From Shewanella sp. HN-41 (GTDB lineage Bacteria > Pseudomonadota > Gammaproteobacteria > Enterobacterales > Shewanellaceae): a DNA stretch of 64,000 nt. The stretch is taken from the NCBI RefSeq assembly GCF_000217915.1, contig NZ_AFOZ01000014.1, forward strand, positions 62,001 through 126,000, read 5' to 3'. Below are positions 1 through 10,311 of this stretch, piece after piece. The first letter of the stretch is position 1. Every line of letters starts with the position of its first letter. A program made the translations under genes and the position numbers. The notes under the pieces are model-generated. The model saw nothing but the letters and a program-made list of their open reading frames with translations, was not told the origin of the DNA and did no database searches.

Positions 1-149
1 GAAAGAATACCAATGCCATTCGTAAAATTTCCATCGGTGGTCACTTAGGGTTGCCTCACAAAGACAACCCTTACTTAGCTAGATTGATAGAAAATTTAGG
101 TAAGAAGTTAGACCTTTATTCGGTTTTGTTAAGCGTATTCTGTTTTTAG
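1..149 (+). CDS. C-terminal fragment of an unidentified protein
   Basis: An open frame runs from the left edge (reading from base 3) through 48 codons to a TAG at 147-149. Its codon choice looks like that of the neighbouring genes, and it reads in the same direction as hemA. The visible tail includes IRKISIGGHLGLPHKDNP and ends in a hydrophobic stretch. I do not recognise the family. In many gammaproteobacteria the gene next to hemA is lolB on the opposite strand; no lolB start is visible on the minus strand here. The frame could also be fortuitous, since only 48 codons are present. Confidence 0.4.
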   Translation, partial: KNTNAIRKISIGGHLGLPHKDNPYLARLIENLGKKLDLYSVLLSVFCF

Positions 150-210
150 TTGGGCCAATTCAGTAGAATGCCCTTATTAAGAGAGTCGCCAAGAATCTAG
201 AAAGAGTCAG

Positions 211-1461
211 ATGAGCCTTGTAGCAATCGGTATTAACCATAAAACAGCCACGGTAGACCTGCGTGAGAAAGTCGCCTTCTCTCCGGACAAAATTCATGAT
301 GCCATGAAGAGTCTGGCCAGTCGTACACGCTCGGGTGAAGCCGTTATTGTCTCGACCTGTAATCGCACTGAGTTGTATTGCAACAATGGCGATGAAGCCG
401 ATATCATCGAATGGCTTGAGGAATATCATGGCCTAGATCATAAGGATGTGGCGCCTTGCCTATACAATTATCACGGTCAAATCGCGGTCAAACATTTGAT
501 GCGCGTCGCCTCTGGGCTCGACTCGTTAATTTTAGGTGAGCCGCAAATTCTGGGACAGGTGAAACAAGCCTTCGCTAAAGCTAAAGAAGCTGGCACGGTC
601 GCTTTAACCATAGATCGCTTATTCCAAAATACTTTTTCGGTCGCTAAAAAAGTGCGTACCGAAACTGAAATTGGCGCCGCCGCCGTGTCTGTGGCCTTTG
701 CCGCCGTGAGCATGGCGAAACATATCTTCTCATCACTGTCGACCACTAAGGTATTGCTTATCGGTGCGGGTGAAACCATTGAGCTGGTGGCCAAGCATTT
801 AAAAGACAATGGTGTGGCCTCCATGGTGGTGGCAAACCGGACTCTAGAACGCGCTCAAGGCATGTGCGAAGAATTTGGTGCGACCGCAATTACACTGGCA
901 CAGATACCAGATTTTCTCCCTAAAGCCGATATCGTGATATCCTCTACCGCCAGCCCCTTGCCTATCCTAGGCAAAGGCATGGTCGAAAAAGCGCTAAAGC
1001 AGCGTCGCCATCAACCTATGTTATTGGTTGATATAGCAGTTCCCCGGGATATTGAACCGGAAGTCGCCGATTTGGATGACGCGTTTCTGTATACAGTGGA
1101 CGACCTGCATAGCATTATTGAACAGAATATGGCTTCCCGTAAGGAGGCCGCCGAGCAAGCTGAATTAATTACTGAAGAACAATCTTACCTGTTTATGGAT
1201 TGGGTGCGTTCTTTAGAGTCGGTCGACAGTATTCGTGAGTATCGCAATCAGAGCATGGCGATAAAAGATGAGTTAGTGGAGCGCGCCCTGAATAAATTAG
1301 CCCAGGGGGGCGACACTGAGCAGGTATTGATTGAACTAGCCAATCGCCTGACGAACAAACTTATCCACGCACCCACCCAAGCCCTCACGACGGCGAGCCG
1401 TCAGGGGGATTTGAATACACTAGGTCAGTTAAGAACAGCGCTTGGATTAGATAAAAACTAA
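211..1461 (+). CDS. hemA: Glutamyl-tRNA reductase HemA
   Basis: Reduces glutamyl-tRNA(Glu) to glutamate-1-semialdehyde with NADPH, the first committed step of C5-pathway tetrapyrrole (heme) synthesis in the cytoplasm. The 416-residue length is normal for the family. The catalytic cysteine is Cys50 in the STCNRTELY motif, preceded by GINHKTA at the N terminus. [15 protein letters not shown] lies around residues 102-116 and the nucleotide-binding loop GAGETI at 185-190. It starts at ATG 211 after a weak AAGAGTC-like ribosome site. It is followed after 14 bases by prfA, the usual gammaproteobacterial order. In enterobacteria the protein is controlled by heme-dependent proteolysis through its N terminus; that is family knowledge, not visible here. 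Confidence 0.97.
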   Translation: MSLVAIGINHKTATVDLREKVAFSPDKIHDAMKSLASRTRSGEAVIVSTCNRTELYCNNGDEADIIEWLEEYHGLDHKDVAPCLYNYHGQIAVKHLMRVASGLDSLILGEPQILGQVKQAFAKAKEAGTVALTIDRLFQNTFSVAKKVRTETEIGAAAVSVAFAAVSMAKHIFSSLSTTKVLLIGAGETIELVAKHLKDNGVASMVVANRTLERAQGMCEEFGATAITLAQIPDFLPKADIVISSTASPLPILGKGMVEKALKQRRHQPMLLVDIAVPRDIEPEVADLDDAFLYTVDDLHSIIEQNMASRKEAAEQAELITEEQSYLFMDWVRSLESVDSIREYRNQSMAIKDELVERALNKLAQGGDTEQVLIELANRLTNKLIHAPTQALTTASRQGDLNTLGQLRTALGLDKN

Positions 1462-1475
1462 GGTTAGCGAGTTAA

Positions 1476-2567
1476 ATGAAGGAATCCGTTATCCGCAAGC
1501 TGGAAGGCTTGCTCGAGCGCAATGAAGAAGTATTGGCTTTGCTTGGTGATGCGTCGGTTATCGCAGATCAAGACAGGTTTCGCGCATTATCCAAAGAATA
1601 TTCTCAGCTAGAAGAAGTGGTTGCAGGCTTTAAAGCTTACCAGCAAGCACAGGCCGATCTCGACTCCGCCAAGGAAATGTTGGAAGAAGATGACGCCGAA
1701 ATGCGCGAGATGGCCCAAGAAGAAATGAAGGCCGCCAAAGCACAGCTTGAACGACTCGAAGCTGAGCTGCAGATCCTACTGCTGCCAAAAGATCCCAACG
1801 ATGATACTAATGCCTTTATTGAAATCCGCGCCGGTGCGGGTGGCGATGAAGCGGCGATTTTTGCGGGCGATCTGTTCCGTATGTATAGCCGTTATGCCGA
1901 AGCAAATCGTTGGCAGTTAGAGATCATGAGCAGCAACGAAGGCGAACACGGTGGCTTTAAAGAGATCATTGTTAAAGTCAGTGGTGATGGTGCCTACGGT
2001 AAACTCAAGTTTGAATCCGGTGGTCACCGCGTACAACGTGTGCCTGAAACTGAATCCCAAGGTCGTGTACATACCTCGGCGGTGACTGTGGTCGTCATGC
2101 ATGAAGTGCCTGAAGCAGAAGCCATTTCTATTAACCCTGCGGATCTGAAGGTCGATACTTTCCGTTCATCGGGCGCCGGTGGTCAGCACGTTAACAAAAC
2201 CGATTCTGCGATTCGTATTACCCATATTCCGACAGGGATTGTGGTGGAATGCCAAGATCAACGCTCACAACATAAGAACCGTGCCCAGGCCATGAGCGTT
2301 TTGGCCGCCCGTATTCAAGCGGTTGAAGATGAAAAGCGTCGCAGTGCCGAAGAATCGACCCGCCGTAGCCTAGTCGCCAGTGGTGATCGCTCCGAGCGCG
2401 TGCGTACCTACAACTTCCCCCAAGGCCGGGTGAGTGAACATCGTATCAACTTAACTTTGTATCGCTTAAATGAAGTGATGGAAGGGGACTTAGACGCGAT
2501 TCTAGCCCCCTTGATGCAAGAGCATCAGGCCGATCTGTTGGCCGCACTGGCCGATGAGCAGGGGTAA
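1476..2567 (+). CDS. prfA: Peptide chain release factor 1
   Basis: Recognises UAA and UAG stop codons in the ribosomal A site and triggers peptide release. The protein has 363 residues, the usual length. The RF1-type anticodon-like tripeptide is PET at residues 190-192 (E. coli has PAT), followed by [10 protein letters not shown]. The hydrolysis motif GGQ sits at 235-237 in [15 protein letters not shown]; its Gln237 is the methylation target of PrmC, encoded by the next gene. The N-terminal third is an acidic, lysine-rich coiled region. Only 2 bases separate it from prmC and the prmC ribosome site lies inside its last codons, so the two are probably translationally linked. Confidence 0.97.
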   Translation: MKESVIRKLEGLLERNEEVLALLGDASVIADQDRFRALSKEYSQLEEVVAGFKAYQQAQADLDSAKEMLEEDDAEMREMAQEEMKAAKAQLERLEAELQILLLPKDPNDDTNAFIEIRAGAGGDEAAIFAGDLFRMYSRYAEANRWQLEIMSSNEGEHGGFKEIIVKVSGDGAYGKLKFESGGHRVQRVPETESQGRVHTSAVTVVVMHEVPEAEAISINPADLKVDTFRSSGAGGQHVNKTDSAIRITHIPTGIVVECQDQRSQHKNRAQAMSVLAARIQAVEDEKRRSAEESTRRSLVASGDRSERVRTYNFPQGRVSEHRINLTLYRLNEVMEGDLDAILAPLMQEHQADLLAALADEQG

Positions 2568-2569
2568 TT

Positions 2570-3418
2570 TTGTCACAACAATCTAGCATAGCCGAAGCCC
2601 TACAATGGGCTTATGTGCAGTTAGCGCCAACCTCTGAATCCGCCCATTTGGATGCAGAGGTTTTACTCCTGTATAGCCTCAATAAAAGCCGTGCTTATTT
2701 ATATACTTGGCCGGAAAAAGCCTTGACGGTTGATCAGTGGAAACGCTTTGTACAAATGGTGCAAAAACGCCAGAAAGGCGTACCAGTTGCGCATATTGTC
2801 GGGGAGCGTGAGTTTTGGTCGCTGCCCTTTATCGTGAATGACACGACCTTGATCCCTCGGCCAGACACGGAAATTTTGGTTGAAACGGCTTTAAATTTGC
2901 CCCTATCGACCTATGCTAAAGTGCTCGATTTAGGCACAGGCACGGGCGCTATTGCACTGGCGCTCGCATCTGAGCGTGAGTCATGGGAAATCACTGCGGT
3001 CGATAAAGTTGATGATGCCGTGGCACTGGCGATTGCCAACCGCGAAAACTTAAAGCTGCCGCAGGTTGAAATCCTCCAGAGCGATTGGTTTAGTGCGGTA
3101 AAGTCGCGGGATTTTGACTTAATTGTCTCAAACCCGCCCTATATCGATGAAGCGGATGAGCATTTGCACCAAGGCGATGTACGCTTCGAGCCACAGAGTG
3201 CATTAACCGCCGCCGAGGAAGGCTTTGCCGATCTCTACTATATCGCCAAAACCGCCCGGGATTATTTAAAACCTAACGGTTATATCCTGCTCGAACACGG
3301 TTTTGAACAGGCGGTCAAACTCAGGGCAAAGCTTATCGAGTTAGGCTATGAGAATGTCGCCACAGTGCGGGATTTTGGTAGCAACGATAGATGTACTATG
3401 GGTAAATGGGCGGAGTAA
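2570..3418 (+). CDS. prmC: Release factor glutamine methyltransferase PrmC
   Basis: SAM-dependent N5-methylation of the GGQ glutamine in RF1 and RF2 (formerly HemK). The 282-residue protein has the class I methyltransferase motif DLGTGTG at 120-126 and the substrate-binding NPPY signature at 188-191. The start is a TTG at 2570-2572, placed 5-6 bases after AGGGG, which overlaps the end of prfA; no ATG fits better. It is the third gene of the hemA-prfA-prmC operon. In E. coli sirB2-sirB1-kdsA normally follow directly; here about 3.2 kb of other DNA intervenes. Confidence 0.96.
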   Translation: MSQQSSIAEALQWAYVQLAPTSESAHLDAEVLLLYSLNKSRAYLYTWPEKALTVDQWKRFVQMVQKRQKGVPVAHIVGEREFWSLPFIVNDTTLIPRPDTEILVETALNLPLSTYAKVLDLGTGTGAIALALASERESWEITAVDKVDDAVALAIANRENLKLPQVEILQSDWFSAVKSRDFDLIVSNPPYIDEADEHLHQGDVRFEPQSALTAAEEGFADLYYIAKTARDYLKPNGYILLEHGFEQAVKLRAKLIELGYENVATVRDFGSNDRCTMGKWAE

Positions 3419-3499
3419 TTCGCCCTTATTGAGTGACGATTCAGCTTTGGGTTGTCTTAAGTTTGCTTAAGCTAACCAATTTCGCCGTAGAGAGTATGT

Positions 3500-3663
3500 T
3501 AACTTTTTAGTCATTCTATTAAGCATTACCCATTCCAGTGACACACCAACTGTGTCTTTTAGAAGATGTGTCCCTATAGTCTCGATGGCGGTATTTGCTG
3601 TAAATGGAAGTACAAACACCGCGATCATATGGATATGAAAGCGCGACCAAGCCGCCAACAGTC
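3500..3663 (-). repeat. Dispersed repeat, copy 1
   Basis: Read on the minus strand this stretch aligns base for base (by eye roughly three quarters identical) with 60281-60432 on the plus strand. Shared words include CCTATAGGG/ACTATAGGG, GTCACTGGAATG and ACTTCCAT. Copy 1 has a 10-15 base insertion around 3540-3560 relative to copy 2. Both copies contain a similar short open frame (FHIHM... and FHIHV...), but substitutions fall at all three codon positions, so I treat it as a non-coding repeat rather than a gene. It fills most of the 314-base gap between prmC and the slipin gene. Confidence 0.65.
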
Positions 3664-3732
3664 AATCTCCCTGTCAATGTTTAATTCCGTTAGTTTCCGA
3701 GCATCTGGGTTCTATTTGAAAAAGCCTGCAAA

Positions 3733-4524
3733 TCATGTCTCCTTGCGTTTATTGGGAGTGATATTTTTCATAACACCGTCCAAGAGATCCATAGGCATAG
3801 GAAAGAGTATGGTGGAATTGTTTTCTGCTGCAATTTCAGTCAGTGTCTGTAAATAACGCAGCAGTATGGCGTTGGGCTCAGTGGCGAGCTTGCTCGCCGC
3901 CTCGACCAGTTTCTCCGCCGCCTCCATCTCCCCGGATGCATGAATCACCTTGGCCCTACGTACCCTCTCTGCTTCCGCTTGGCGGGCGATGGCACGGATC
4001 ATGGTTTCATTGAGATCGACGTGCTTGATCTCGACATTTGAGACTTTGATCCCCCAACCATCTGTTCTAGCATCTAAAATCCCCTGAATATCGGCATTGA
4101 GCATATCCCGATTGGCCAGCATTTCATCCAATTCATGTTGCCCTAGTACAGATCTCAGCGTCGTCTGCGCCAGTTGTGAGGTGGCCTGTAGGTAATCTTC
4201 AACATTGATGATGGCCTTCTGGGCATCGACAACCCTGAAATAAAGCACTGCATTGACTTTGACTGACACGTTGTCGCGGCTGATCACATCCTGGCTCGGC
4301 ACATCCATCACCACAGTTCGTAGATCGACTCGGACAATTTGTTGAATAAAAGGGACGACTATGATGAGTCCTGGCCCTTTGACCTTATAGAATCGCCCAA
4401 GCAGGAATATCACTCCTCGCTCGTACTCCCTGAGGATGCGAAAGGTGCTGATGATCAGGACCAGAGTCAATAGAATCAAGGCTCCGAAGAGAAGAGTGCC
4501 CGCGTTAGAGATGGGATCCATCAT
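3733..4524 (-). CDS. SPFH/band-7 slipin (stomatin-like) membrane protein
   Basis: A prokaryotic slipin: one N-terminal membrane helix (about residues 7-28), then a band-7/SPFH domain containing [19 protein letters not shown] and [13 protein letters not shown], and a C-terminal helix with repeated [20 protein letters not shown], typical of oligomerising coiled segments. Such proteins form membrane scaffolds. The start is the ATG at 4524 (263 residues), because AGGAG lies 4 bases upstream; the longer frame to 4551 lacks a ribosome site. It overlaps the 3' end of the upstream NfeD protease gene by 20 bases, so the two are co-translated, the arrangement expected for NfeD-slipin pairs in which the protease clips the slipin. 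Confidence 0.93.
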   Translation of the reverse strand: MMDPISNAGTLLFGALILLTLVLIISTFRILREYERGVIFLLGRFYKVKGPGLIIVVPFIQQIVRVDLRTVVMDVPSQDVISRDNVSVKVNAVLYFRVVDAQKAIINVEDYLQATSQLAQTTLRSVLGQHELDEMLANRDMLNADIQGILDARTDGWGIKVSNVEIKHVDLNETMIRAIARQAEAERVRRAKVIHASGEMEAAEKLVEAASKLATEPNAILLRYLQTLTEIAAENNSTILFPMPMDLLDGVMKNITPNKRKET

Positions 4525-5908
4525 AGGTCTCCTTAGGTTGTTCGGCGGCAACCGTGAGTGTTAGTCCGTCCATCTGGACTACCACCACAGACTCGCCCTG
4601 TTTCAAAGGCTGTTGACTCACGGCAGCCCAGCGTTCTCCTGCGAGTTCGACAAAACCATGGCCGTCGAAATCATGCTCCACTATGGCGTAGGCGCCAATA
4701 ATGGCTTCCTGACCACTGACTATTCGGTTGCCTTGGGCGCGCCAGAGGTAACCCAAGATAACCAGAACAAAGATACCGGACACAGTTGCCACTCCCGTGA
4801 TAAGCAGGGGATCGAGTTTCAATTCCGGCTGCTCGGTATCGATAAGGAATACTGAGCCGATAATAAAGGCGACTATGCCACCAAAACCAAAGATCCCGAA
4901 ACTTGGCTGCAGTGATTCGACAACTAGCAGGCCAATGCCGAGCAGGAGCAGGCCTAGGCCCGCATAGTTAAGTGGCAACATCTGGAAGGCATATAGGGCA
5001 ATCAAGAGTGCGATGGCTCCTGTTATTCCGGCAATCCCAATTCCTGGGCTGTAAAACTCCAGTAACAGGCCATAGACACCTATGAGCATTAAGATGTAGG
5101 CAATATTAGGATTGGTAATAGTACCGATGAACCTATTGCGCCAATCCGGCTGACGAAATTCCAGTCGAGCCTGGGCAAGGTGCAGTTGTTGTTGCTGTTC
5201 ACCTATCTTGACTCTGTGCCCCTCGAGGCGTTTAAGCAATTCCAGAGGAGTTGCAGCCAGCACATCGATCACTTGTTTTTCCAGTGCCTCCTCTGCCGTT
5301 AGCGTCGCCGCTTCTTTCACTGCGAGCTCGGCCCACTGGGCATTACGGCCGCGCAGCTGTGCAAGGGAGCGTATGTAGGCAATTGCATCGTTGAGCACTT
5401 TCTGCTCCATGGCATCGCTCTTGGGGTTATCGTCGTTATCATCTTTGTCCCCTGTAATGCTTATCTTCACTGGCGTGGCCGCGCCAAGTGTGGTTGCAGG
5501 TGCCATGGCGGCGATATGGCAGGCATAGAGAATATAGGTGCCTGCACTGGCTGCCCGTGCACCGCTGGGATAAACCAAGCAGGCGATGGGGATTGTGGAA
5601 CTTAGGATGCGTTGGTTGATGTCCCTCAGGCTGGAACTCAGCCCTCCAGGGGTATCCATGACCAGCATGATGAGTGGTGGCTTACTGACTTCGTTGGCGA
5701 GGTTTATTTCACTGAGAAGGTAATCGCTCATGGCTGGGCCTATGGCGCCGTTGATTTCGAGTACAGGGATCTGAACCGCACTGGGCTGGCTGGCAGGGGG
5801 AGCTGCTAATGCTGACCCAATGACCAGTGTAAGAGGGGACAAAATAATAAAGGACAGTGCCATCACGGACAACCTAGACAGCAAACCTCTGAATAACCAA
5901 GAACACAT
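4505..5908 (-). CDS. NfeD-type ClpP-fold membrane serine protease
   Basis: A 467-residue protein of the long NfeD class (as in archaeal PH1510). A signal peptide or anchor covers residues about 14-36. The ClpP-like periplasmic domain follows, with the candidate catalytic Ser121 in [10 protein letters not shown] and a candidate Lys170 in EQKVLND; an acidic insert ([10 protein letters not shown]) lies between them. Four or so membrane helices run from about 270 to 390, then a C-terminal NfeD OB-fold domain ([14 protein letters not shown]). The family cleaves the C terminus of its partner slipin, encoded immediately downstream with a 20-base overlap. The ribosome site is weak; Met16 is an alternative start. 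Confidence 0.92.
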   Translation of the reverse strand: MCSWLFRGLLSRLSVMALSFIILSPLTLVIGSALAAPPASQPSAVQIPVLEINGAIGPAMSDYLLSEINLANEVSKPPLIMLVMDTPGGLSSSLRDINQRILSSTIPIACLVYPSGARAASAGTYILYACHIAAMAPATTLGAATPVKISITGDKDDNDDNPKSDAMEQKVLNDAIAYIRSLAQLRGRNAQWAELAVKEAATLTAEEALEKQVIDVLAATPLELLKRLEGHRVKIGEQQQQLHLAQARLEFRQPDWRNRFIGTITNPNIAYILMLIGVYGLLLEFYSPGIGIAGITGAIALLIALYAFQMLPLNYAGLGLLLLGIGLLVVESLQPSFGIFGFGGIVAFIIGSVFLIDTEQPELKLDPLLITGVATVSGIFVLVILGYLWRAQGNRIVSGQEAIIGAYAIVEHDFDGHGFVELAGERWAAVSQQPLKQGESVVVVQMDGLTLTVAAEQPKETYDGSHL

Positions 5909-6088
5909 GACAATATCTCGCTGTATATACAGTTTAAGTCTAGTTGACTGTCTGTAAGGTTGCGCGATATTCCCGCTATGGCTTGCTACGTTTGGCGCTG
6001 TAAGTCACCTAAGGTTCCAGCAGTGTGGAGATGACAGGATGACCGAGGGGATGACCAAAGCACTGAATATGGCCGCTGGAGGTAAACA

Positions 6089-6505
6089 TCATAACACTTT
6101 TACCATATAGAATTTGCTGCCCGTTTCGGGATAGGCTTGTTGTATCCATTGCACATGGTAGCCGTGGCGTTCGTAGAAGGGTTTAGCTTGAAAATCTAAG
6201 GTGTCGAGTAGGGCAAACTGGCAGCCACGAGCCTTTGCCTTGGCTTCAGCCTCCAGCAATAACCGTGAACCGATTTTTTGGTGTCTTAGGGATTCATCGA
6301 CCCAGAGATAATCAATCAAAAACCAGTTGCCGAAGGTTTTTCCGCTAATGCCCGCTAACAGTTTTCCCTCTGAGTCCTGCAATTTCAGCCCGAGGTTTTT
6401 ACGGCTGAGTCCTTGCCATTGTACTTGATTAAAGGCCACGATTTTTTGTCTTACCGCCTCGGCAAAGTCGGTCGATTCATCGTCAATTAGCAGTAAATTC
6501 ATCAT
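6089..6505 (-). CDS. GNAT family N-acetyltransferase
   Basis: A 138-residue single-domain GNAT protein that would transfer an acetyl group from acetyl-CoA to an unknown amine. The acetyl-CoA pyrophosphate loop is RHQKIGSRLL in motif A, preceded by the strand WFLIDYLWVDESL and followed by the motif B region FALLDTLDFQAKPFYERHGY. No signal peptide or extra domain is present. It stands alone, divergent from sirB2 and about 180 bases from the NfeD gene. The substrate cannot be guessed from the sequence. Confidence 0.9.
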   Translation of the reverse strand: MMNLLLIDDESTDFAEAVRQKIVAFNQVQWQGLSRKNLGLKLQDSEGKLLAGISGKTFGNWFLIDYLWVDESLRHQKIGSRLLLEAEAKAKARGCQFALLDTLDFQAKPFYERHGYHVQWIQQAYPETGSKFYMVKVL

Positions 6506-6620
6506 TATTTCCCATCAATTTATGAATTGAATTGAGTACGTTAATCTAAAGCGTTAGGCATTGGTCTAGCGTAACGATTAGGGTAAACTAGCGCCTTTGT
6601 CACTGGCCATAAGTATCACA

Positions 6621-7016
6621 ATGGAAACTTTTTACAGTCTATATCCCGCGGTTAAGCATCTGCATTTAACCTTAATTGCCCTAAGTGTGCTGTTTTTTAT
6701 CGTTCGTTTTGTGCTGCATTTACGTCAGTCTGCACTGATGGATAAGAAATTGGTCAAGATCGCTCCCCATGTGATCGACACTTTCTTACTGCTTTCGGGC
6801 TTAACCTTGTGTTTTATGATCAAGCAATATCCCTTCGTGGATCCTTGGTTGACCGAAAAAATTGGTGCAGTTGTGGCTTATATTGCCCTAGGTGTGATTG
6901 CGATAAAAGCGAATAGAAACAAACTTTTCAAAGTATTCGCTTTCCTCGGCGCTTTAGGTTGGTTAGTTTACGCAGCAAAATTGGCGCATTTTAAACAAGC
7001 GGTATTATTGGGTTAA
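6621..7016 (+). CDS. SirB2-family integral membrane protein
   Basis: A small membrane protein of about 131 residues with four hydrophobic helices, matching the SirB family (E. coli YchQ). The motif KHLHLTLIALSVLFFIVRF near the N terminus and the GLTLCFMIKQYPFVDPWLTEK loop are characteristic. The biochemical role is not established. I start at ATG 6621 (METFYS...), which gives the family length; an in-frame TTG at 6597 is possible but less likely. Its stop overlaps the next gene's start by one base (TAATG), so sirB2 and sirB1 are translationally coupled. Confidence 0.92.
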   Translation: METFYSLYPAVKHLHLTLIALSVLFFIVRFVLHLRQSALMDKKLVKIAPHVIDTFLLLSGLTLCFMIKQYPFVDPWLTEKIGAVVAYIALGVIAIKANRNKLFKVFAFLGALGWLVYAAKLAHFKQAVLLG

Positions 7017-7804
7017 TGGGTAAATACACTCTGCAAGATGGCATTTCATTGCCCGAGTCGGCATTGGATTTAGGTGCTCACCTTGGCTTTTCAAACCTTA
7101 AAGCGGCGCAATGGGCCTGGTTTGAATTGGCGGGAGCCGTATTAAGTCACTACTTGGTTGATCAGCGGCAGCGGTTAAATGCGCTACTGCACTGGTTTTA
7201 TCACGATCTCGGTTTTTGTGTTCGGGACAATTACTTCAGTGTTGAGGCGGCGGACTTAGGCACTTGCCTTATTAGTAAACAAGGCAATAGCACTACGCTT
7301 GCTACTCTATTGATATTACTAGCAAAACAGCTCGATCTAGAACTTGAACCCCTGTTATTGCCGGGTAACACAGTACTCAGAAGCAAGATTGCGGGTGAGG
7401 TGCGCTATCTCGACCCTTTGACGGGCAATGAGCTGACAAGGCATCAAGTACATGTGTTAGTCCGCGGGGAGTTAGGTAATGCGGCCGAGTTAAAACCAAG
7501 CTATTTAAAGGCGGTATCGGTGAAAAAGCTGATTTCCCGCATGTTGCACGAGCTTAAGGCTGGTTGCATCGTTTCCCATCAATTTGAGGCGGCAATGGAA
7601 TGTTGTAGCTTGTTATTGCAATGGCATCCCGATGATGTGCACCTCAATCGAGAGCGTGCATTTATCGCCCAGCAACTCGGCTGTATCAATGTGGCTGCCG
7701 CCGATTTGCAGCATTTTGTCGATAACAGCCCGCACGATCCGGTAATCGAAATTGTGAAGATGCAGCTCAAAGAGTTAAACGAGCACGCCGAGATCTATCA
7801 TTAA
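7016..7804 (+). CDS. SirB1-family transglutaminase-like/TPR protein
   Basis: A 262-residue SirB1 (E. coli YchA) protein. The N-terminal half resembles a transglutaminase-like fold (LNALLHWFYHDLGFC and DLGTCLISKQGNSTTLATLL); the family often lacks the full catalytic triad, and here the residue before the helix is a serine in KQGNST rather than an obvious cysteine. The C-terminal third is TPR-like (FEAAMECCSLLLQWHPDD; AAADLQHFVDNSPHDP). Translationally coupled to sirB2 by a TAATG overlap, and followed by a hairpin terminator. Function unproven. Confidence 0.9.
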   Translation: MGKYTLQDGISLPESALDLGAHLGFSNLKAAQWAWFELAGAVLSHYLVDQRQRLNALLHWFYHDLGFCVRDNYFSVEAADLGTCLISKQGNSTTLATLLILLAKQLDLELEPLLLPGNTVLRSKIAGEVRYLDPLTGNELTRHQVHVLVRGELGNAAELKPSYLKAVSVKKLISRMLHELKAGCIVSHQFEAAMECCSLLLQWHPDDVHLNRERAFIAQQLGCINVAAADLQHFVDNSPHDPVIEIVKMQLKELNEHAEIYH

Positions 7805-7832
7805 AAGGAGAGCCTTTCGGGGCTCTTTCTTA
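7805..7832 (+). terminator. Rho-independent terminator after sirB1
   Basis: Stem AGAGCC (7809-7814) and GGCTCT (7821-7826) with a TTTCGG loop, followed by TTCTTATTT. It closes the sirB2-sirB1 unit and separates it from the DUF819 gene. Confidence 0.75.
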
Positions 7833-7947
7833 TTTGTTGAATTCAATACAAAAATAACACTGGGCAGATGGGAAGTTTGACTCAGGGCTGCAACATGCAG
7901 TTATAACCATAAATACAATAAACTGTACCAAACAGGGAGACATTAGC

Positions 7948-9195
7948 ATGACAGGCACAGCATTAGTTACTAATGACGCGGTGGCGCTCGGGATACTCGC
8001 CACAATATTAGGTTTTGTTTTTTATACCAGCAGCAGTCGTCATCCTTTCTGGCAAAAGTTTTACCGTTTTATTCCGGCATTATTATTGTGTTATTTCTTG
8101 CCGTCACTGTTAAATACCTTTGGGGTGATAGATGGTGATACATCGCAGTTGTACTTTGTCGCGTCACGCTATCTCTTGCCTGCTTGTTTAGTTTTACTAA
8201 TTTTAAGCGTTGATTTAAAAGCCATCTTAGGTCTTGGTCCTAAGGCTGTGATCATGTTTCTAACGGGAACCATCGGGATAGTTATCGGTGGACCCATTGC
8301 GTTGCTGCTGGTGTCAATAATTGAACCTTCCCTCATTGGTGTCGATGGCCCCGATGCGGTGTGGCGCGGCATGACGACCCTCGCGGGGAGCTGGATTGGC
8401 GGCGGTGCAAACCAAGCAGCGATGAAAGAAATCTATGAAGTAGGCGGCAATATTTTCTCTGTGATGGTGACAGTCGATGTGATTGTGGCCAATATTTGGA
8501 TGGCGGTATTGCTGTTTATGGCATCGAAAGCCAAAGAGATAGATGCAAAGACCGGTGCCGATACCTCCGCTATCGAGACCTTAAAAAACAAAGTTGAAAA
8601 ATATCATGCTGAAAATGCGCGAATTCCTAACCTACGGGATTTGATGCTCATTGTCGCTGTGGGGTTTGGCATTACGGGTGTCGCCCATATTGCCGCGGAT
8701 TTTCTAGGGCCATTTTTTGAGGCCAACTATCCTTGGACTGAGGATTACAGTTTTACCTCTAAGTTCTTCTGGTTAGTGGTGATAGTGACAACGATAGGTT
8801 TAGCCATGTCATTCAGTCCTGTGCGTCACTTAGAAGCGGCAGGGGCATCGAAGGTCGCATCGGCATTCCTCTATATTCTGGTGGCGACCATAGGTTTGCA
8901 TATGGATGTCAGTAAAGTGCTCGACACACCGTTGTACTTTTTGGTGGGCATTCTTTGGATGATAGTGCATGCAGGCTTTATGTTATTGGTGGCTAAACTG
9001 ATTAAGGCTCCTTTGTTTTACATGGCAGTGGGCAGCCAAGCTAACGTCGGTGGTGCGGCATCGGCACCTGTCGTTGCTGCGGCATTTCACCCCGCATTAG
9101 CCCCCGTGGGCGTATTGTTAGCCGTATTTGGTTATGTGTTAGGTACTTATATGGCATGGATTTGTGGTCAAATTTTACAGTTAGTTGCGGTATAG
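7948..9195 (+). CDS. DUF819 (YjcL-type) integral membrane protein, copy 1
   Basis: A 415-residue polytopic membrane protein of the DUF819/YjcL family, with about ten to twelve hydrophobic segments. Family-typical glycine-rich stretches are seen: TLAGSWIGGGANQAAMKEIY near residue 150 and GSQANVGGAASAPVVAAAFH near 370, the latter likely in the transport core. The substrate is unknown; the fold is thought to resemble carboxylate or anion exporters. It starts at ATG 7948 with GGGAG 7 bases upstream. It sits between sirB1 and kdsA, where E. coli has nothing, and has a paralogue at 14377-15602 in the flavocytochrome cluster. Confidence 0.93.
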   Translation: MTGTALVTNDAVALGILATILGFVFYTSSSRHPFWQKFYRFIPALLLCYFLPSLLNTFGVIDGDTSQLYFVASRYLLPACLVLLILSVDLKAILGLGPKAVIMFLTGTIGIVIGGPIALLLVSIIEPSLIGVDGPDAVWRGMTTLAGSWIGGGANQAAMKEIYEVGGNIFSVMVTVDVIVANIWMAVLLFMASKAKEIDAKTGADTSAIETLKNKVEKYHAENARIPNLRDLMLIVAVGFGITGVAHIAADFLGPFFEANYPWTEDYSFTSKFFWLVVIVTTIGLAMSFSPVRHLEAAGASKVASAFLYILVATIGLHMDVSKVLDTPLYFLVGILWMIVHAGFMLLVAKLIKAPLFYMAVGSQANVGGAASAPVVAAAFHPALAPVGVLLAVFGYVLGTYMAWICGQILQLVAV

Positions 9196-9240
9196 CCGCC
9201 TTAGCTCCTATTCACCGCTGGCAAGGTTCCAGCATTTTAG

Positions 9241-10101
<861 letters not shown>

Positions 10102-10105
10102 GCAT

Positions 10106-10139
10106 AAAAAAAGAGAGGTTGAATAACCTCTCAAAAATA
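10106..10139 (-). terminator. Hairpin with U-run in the minus direction, downstream of kdsA
   Basis: Stem GAGAGGTT (10113-10120) and AACCTCTC (10125-10132), loop GAAT, flanked by A-runs on both sides. In the minus direction the A7 run becomes a U-run, so it would work best for transcripts coming from the flavocytochrome gene, as a backup to the stronger hairpin at 10272-10301. Confidence 0.6.
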
Positions 10140-10206
10140 GCAGGGGAGTTTTTAATGCTCGGGCAATAAAGTAAATTGCCAATATTTACGATGAAAAAGA
10201 CGAAGG

Positions 10207-10247
10207 ATAAGATGTATTTACTCAAATAAGATCTTAAGAATACATCT
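10207..10247. repeat. 9-bp inverted repeat in the kdsA-flavocytochrome gap
   Basis: AGATGTATT (10210-10218) and AATACATCT (10239-10247) are exact reverse complements separated by 20 bases containing AAGATCTT. It lies between two terminators, so it is either a third RNA hairpin or an operator-like element. Nothing else is recognised in this 210-base gap. Confidence 0.45.
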
Positions 10248-10271
10248 AAGGTAATACATATAAGTACAGAT

Positions 10272-10301
10272 AAAATGAGAGACCTGTTGGTCTCTCATTT
10301 T
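10272..10301. terminator. Bidirectional terminator between kdsA and flavocytochrome c
   Basis: A perfect 13-bp stem, AAAATGAGAGACC (10272-10284) with GGTCTCTCATTTT (10289-10301), loop TGTT. The A and T ends give U-runs on both strands, as expected between convergent genes. Confidence 0.88.
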
Positions 10302-10311
10302 AATATCACCA

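Noticed and set aside
3467..3658. 63-codon frame inside dispersed repeat copy 1
   Set aside because: It matches the frame in copy 2, but changes occur at all codon positions and there is no ribosome site; treated as non-coding repeat.
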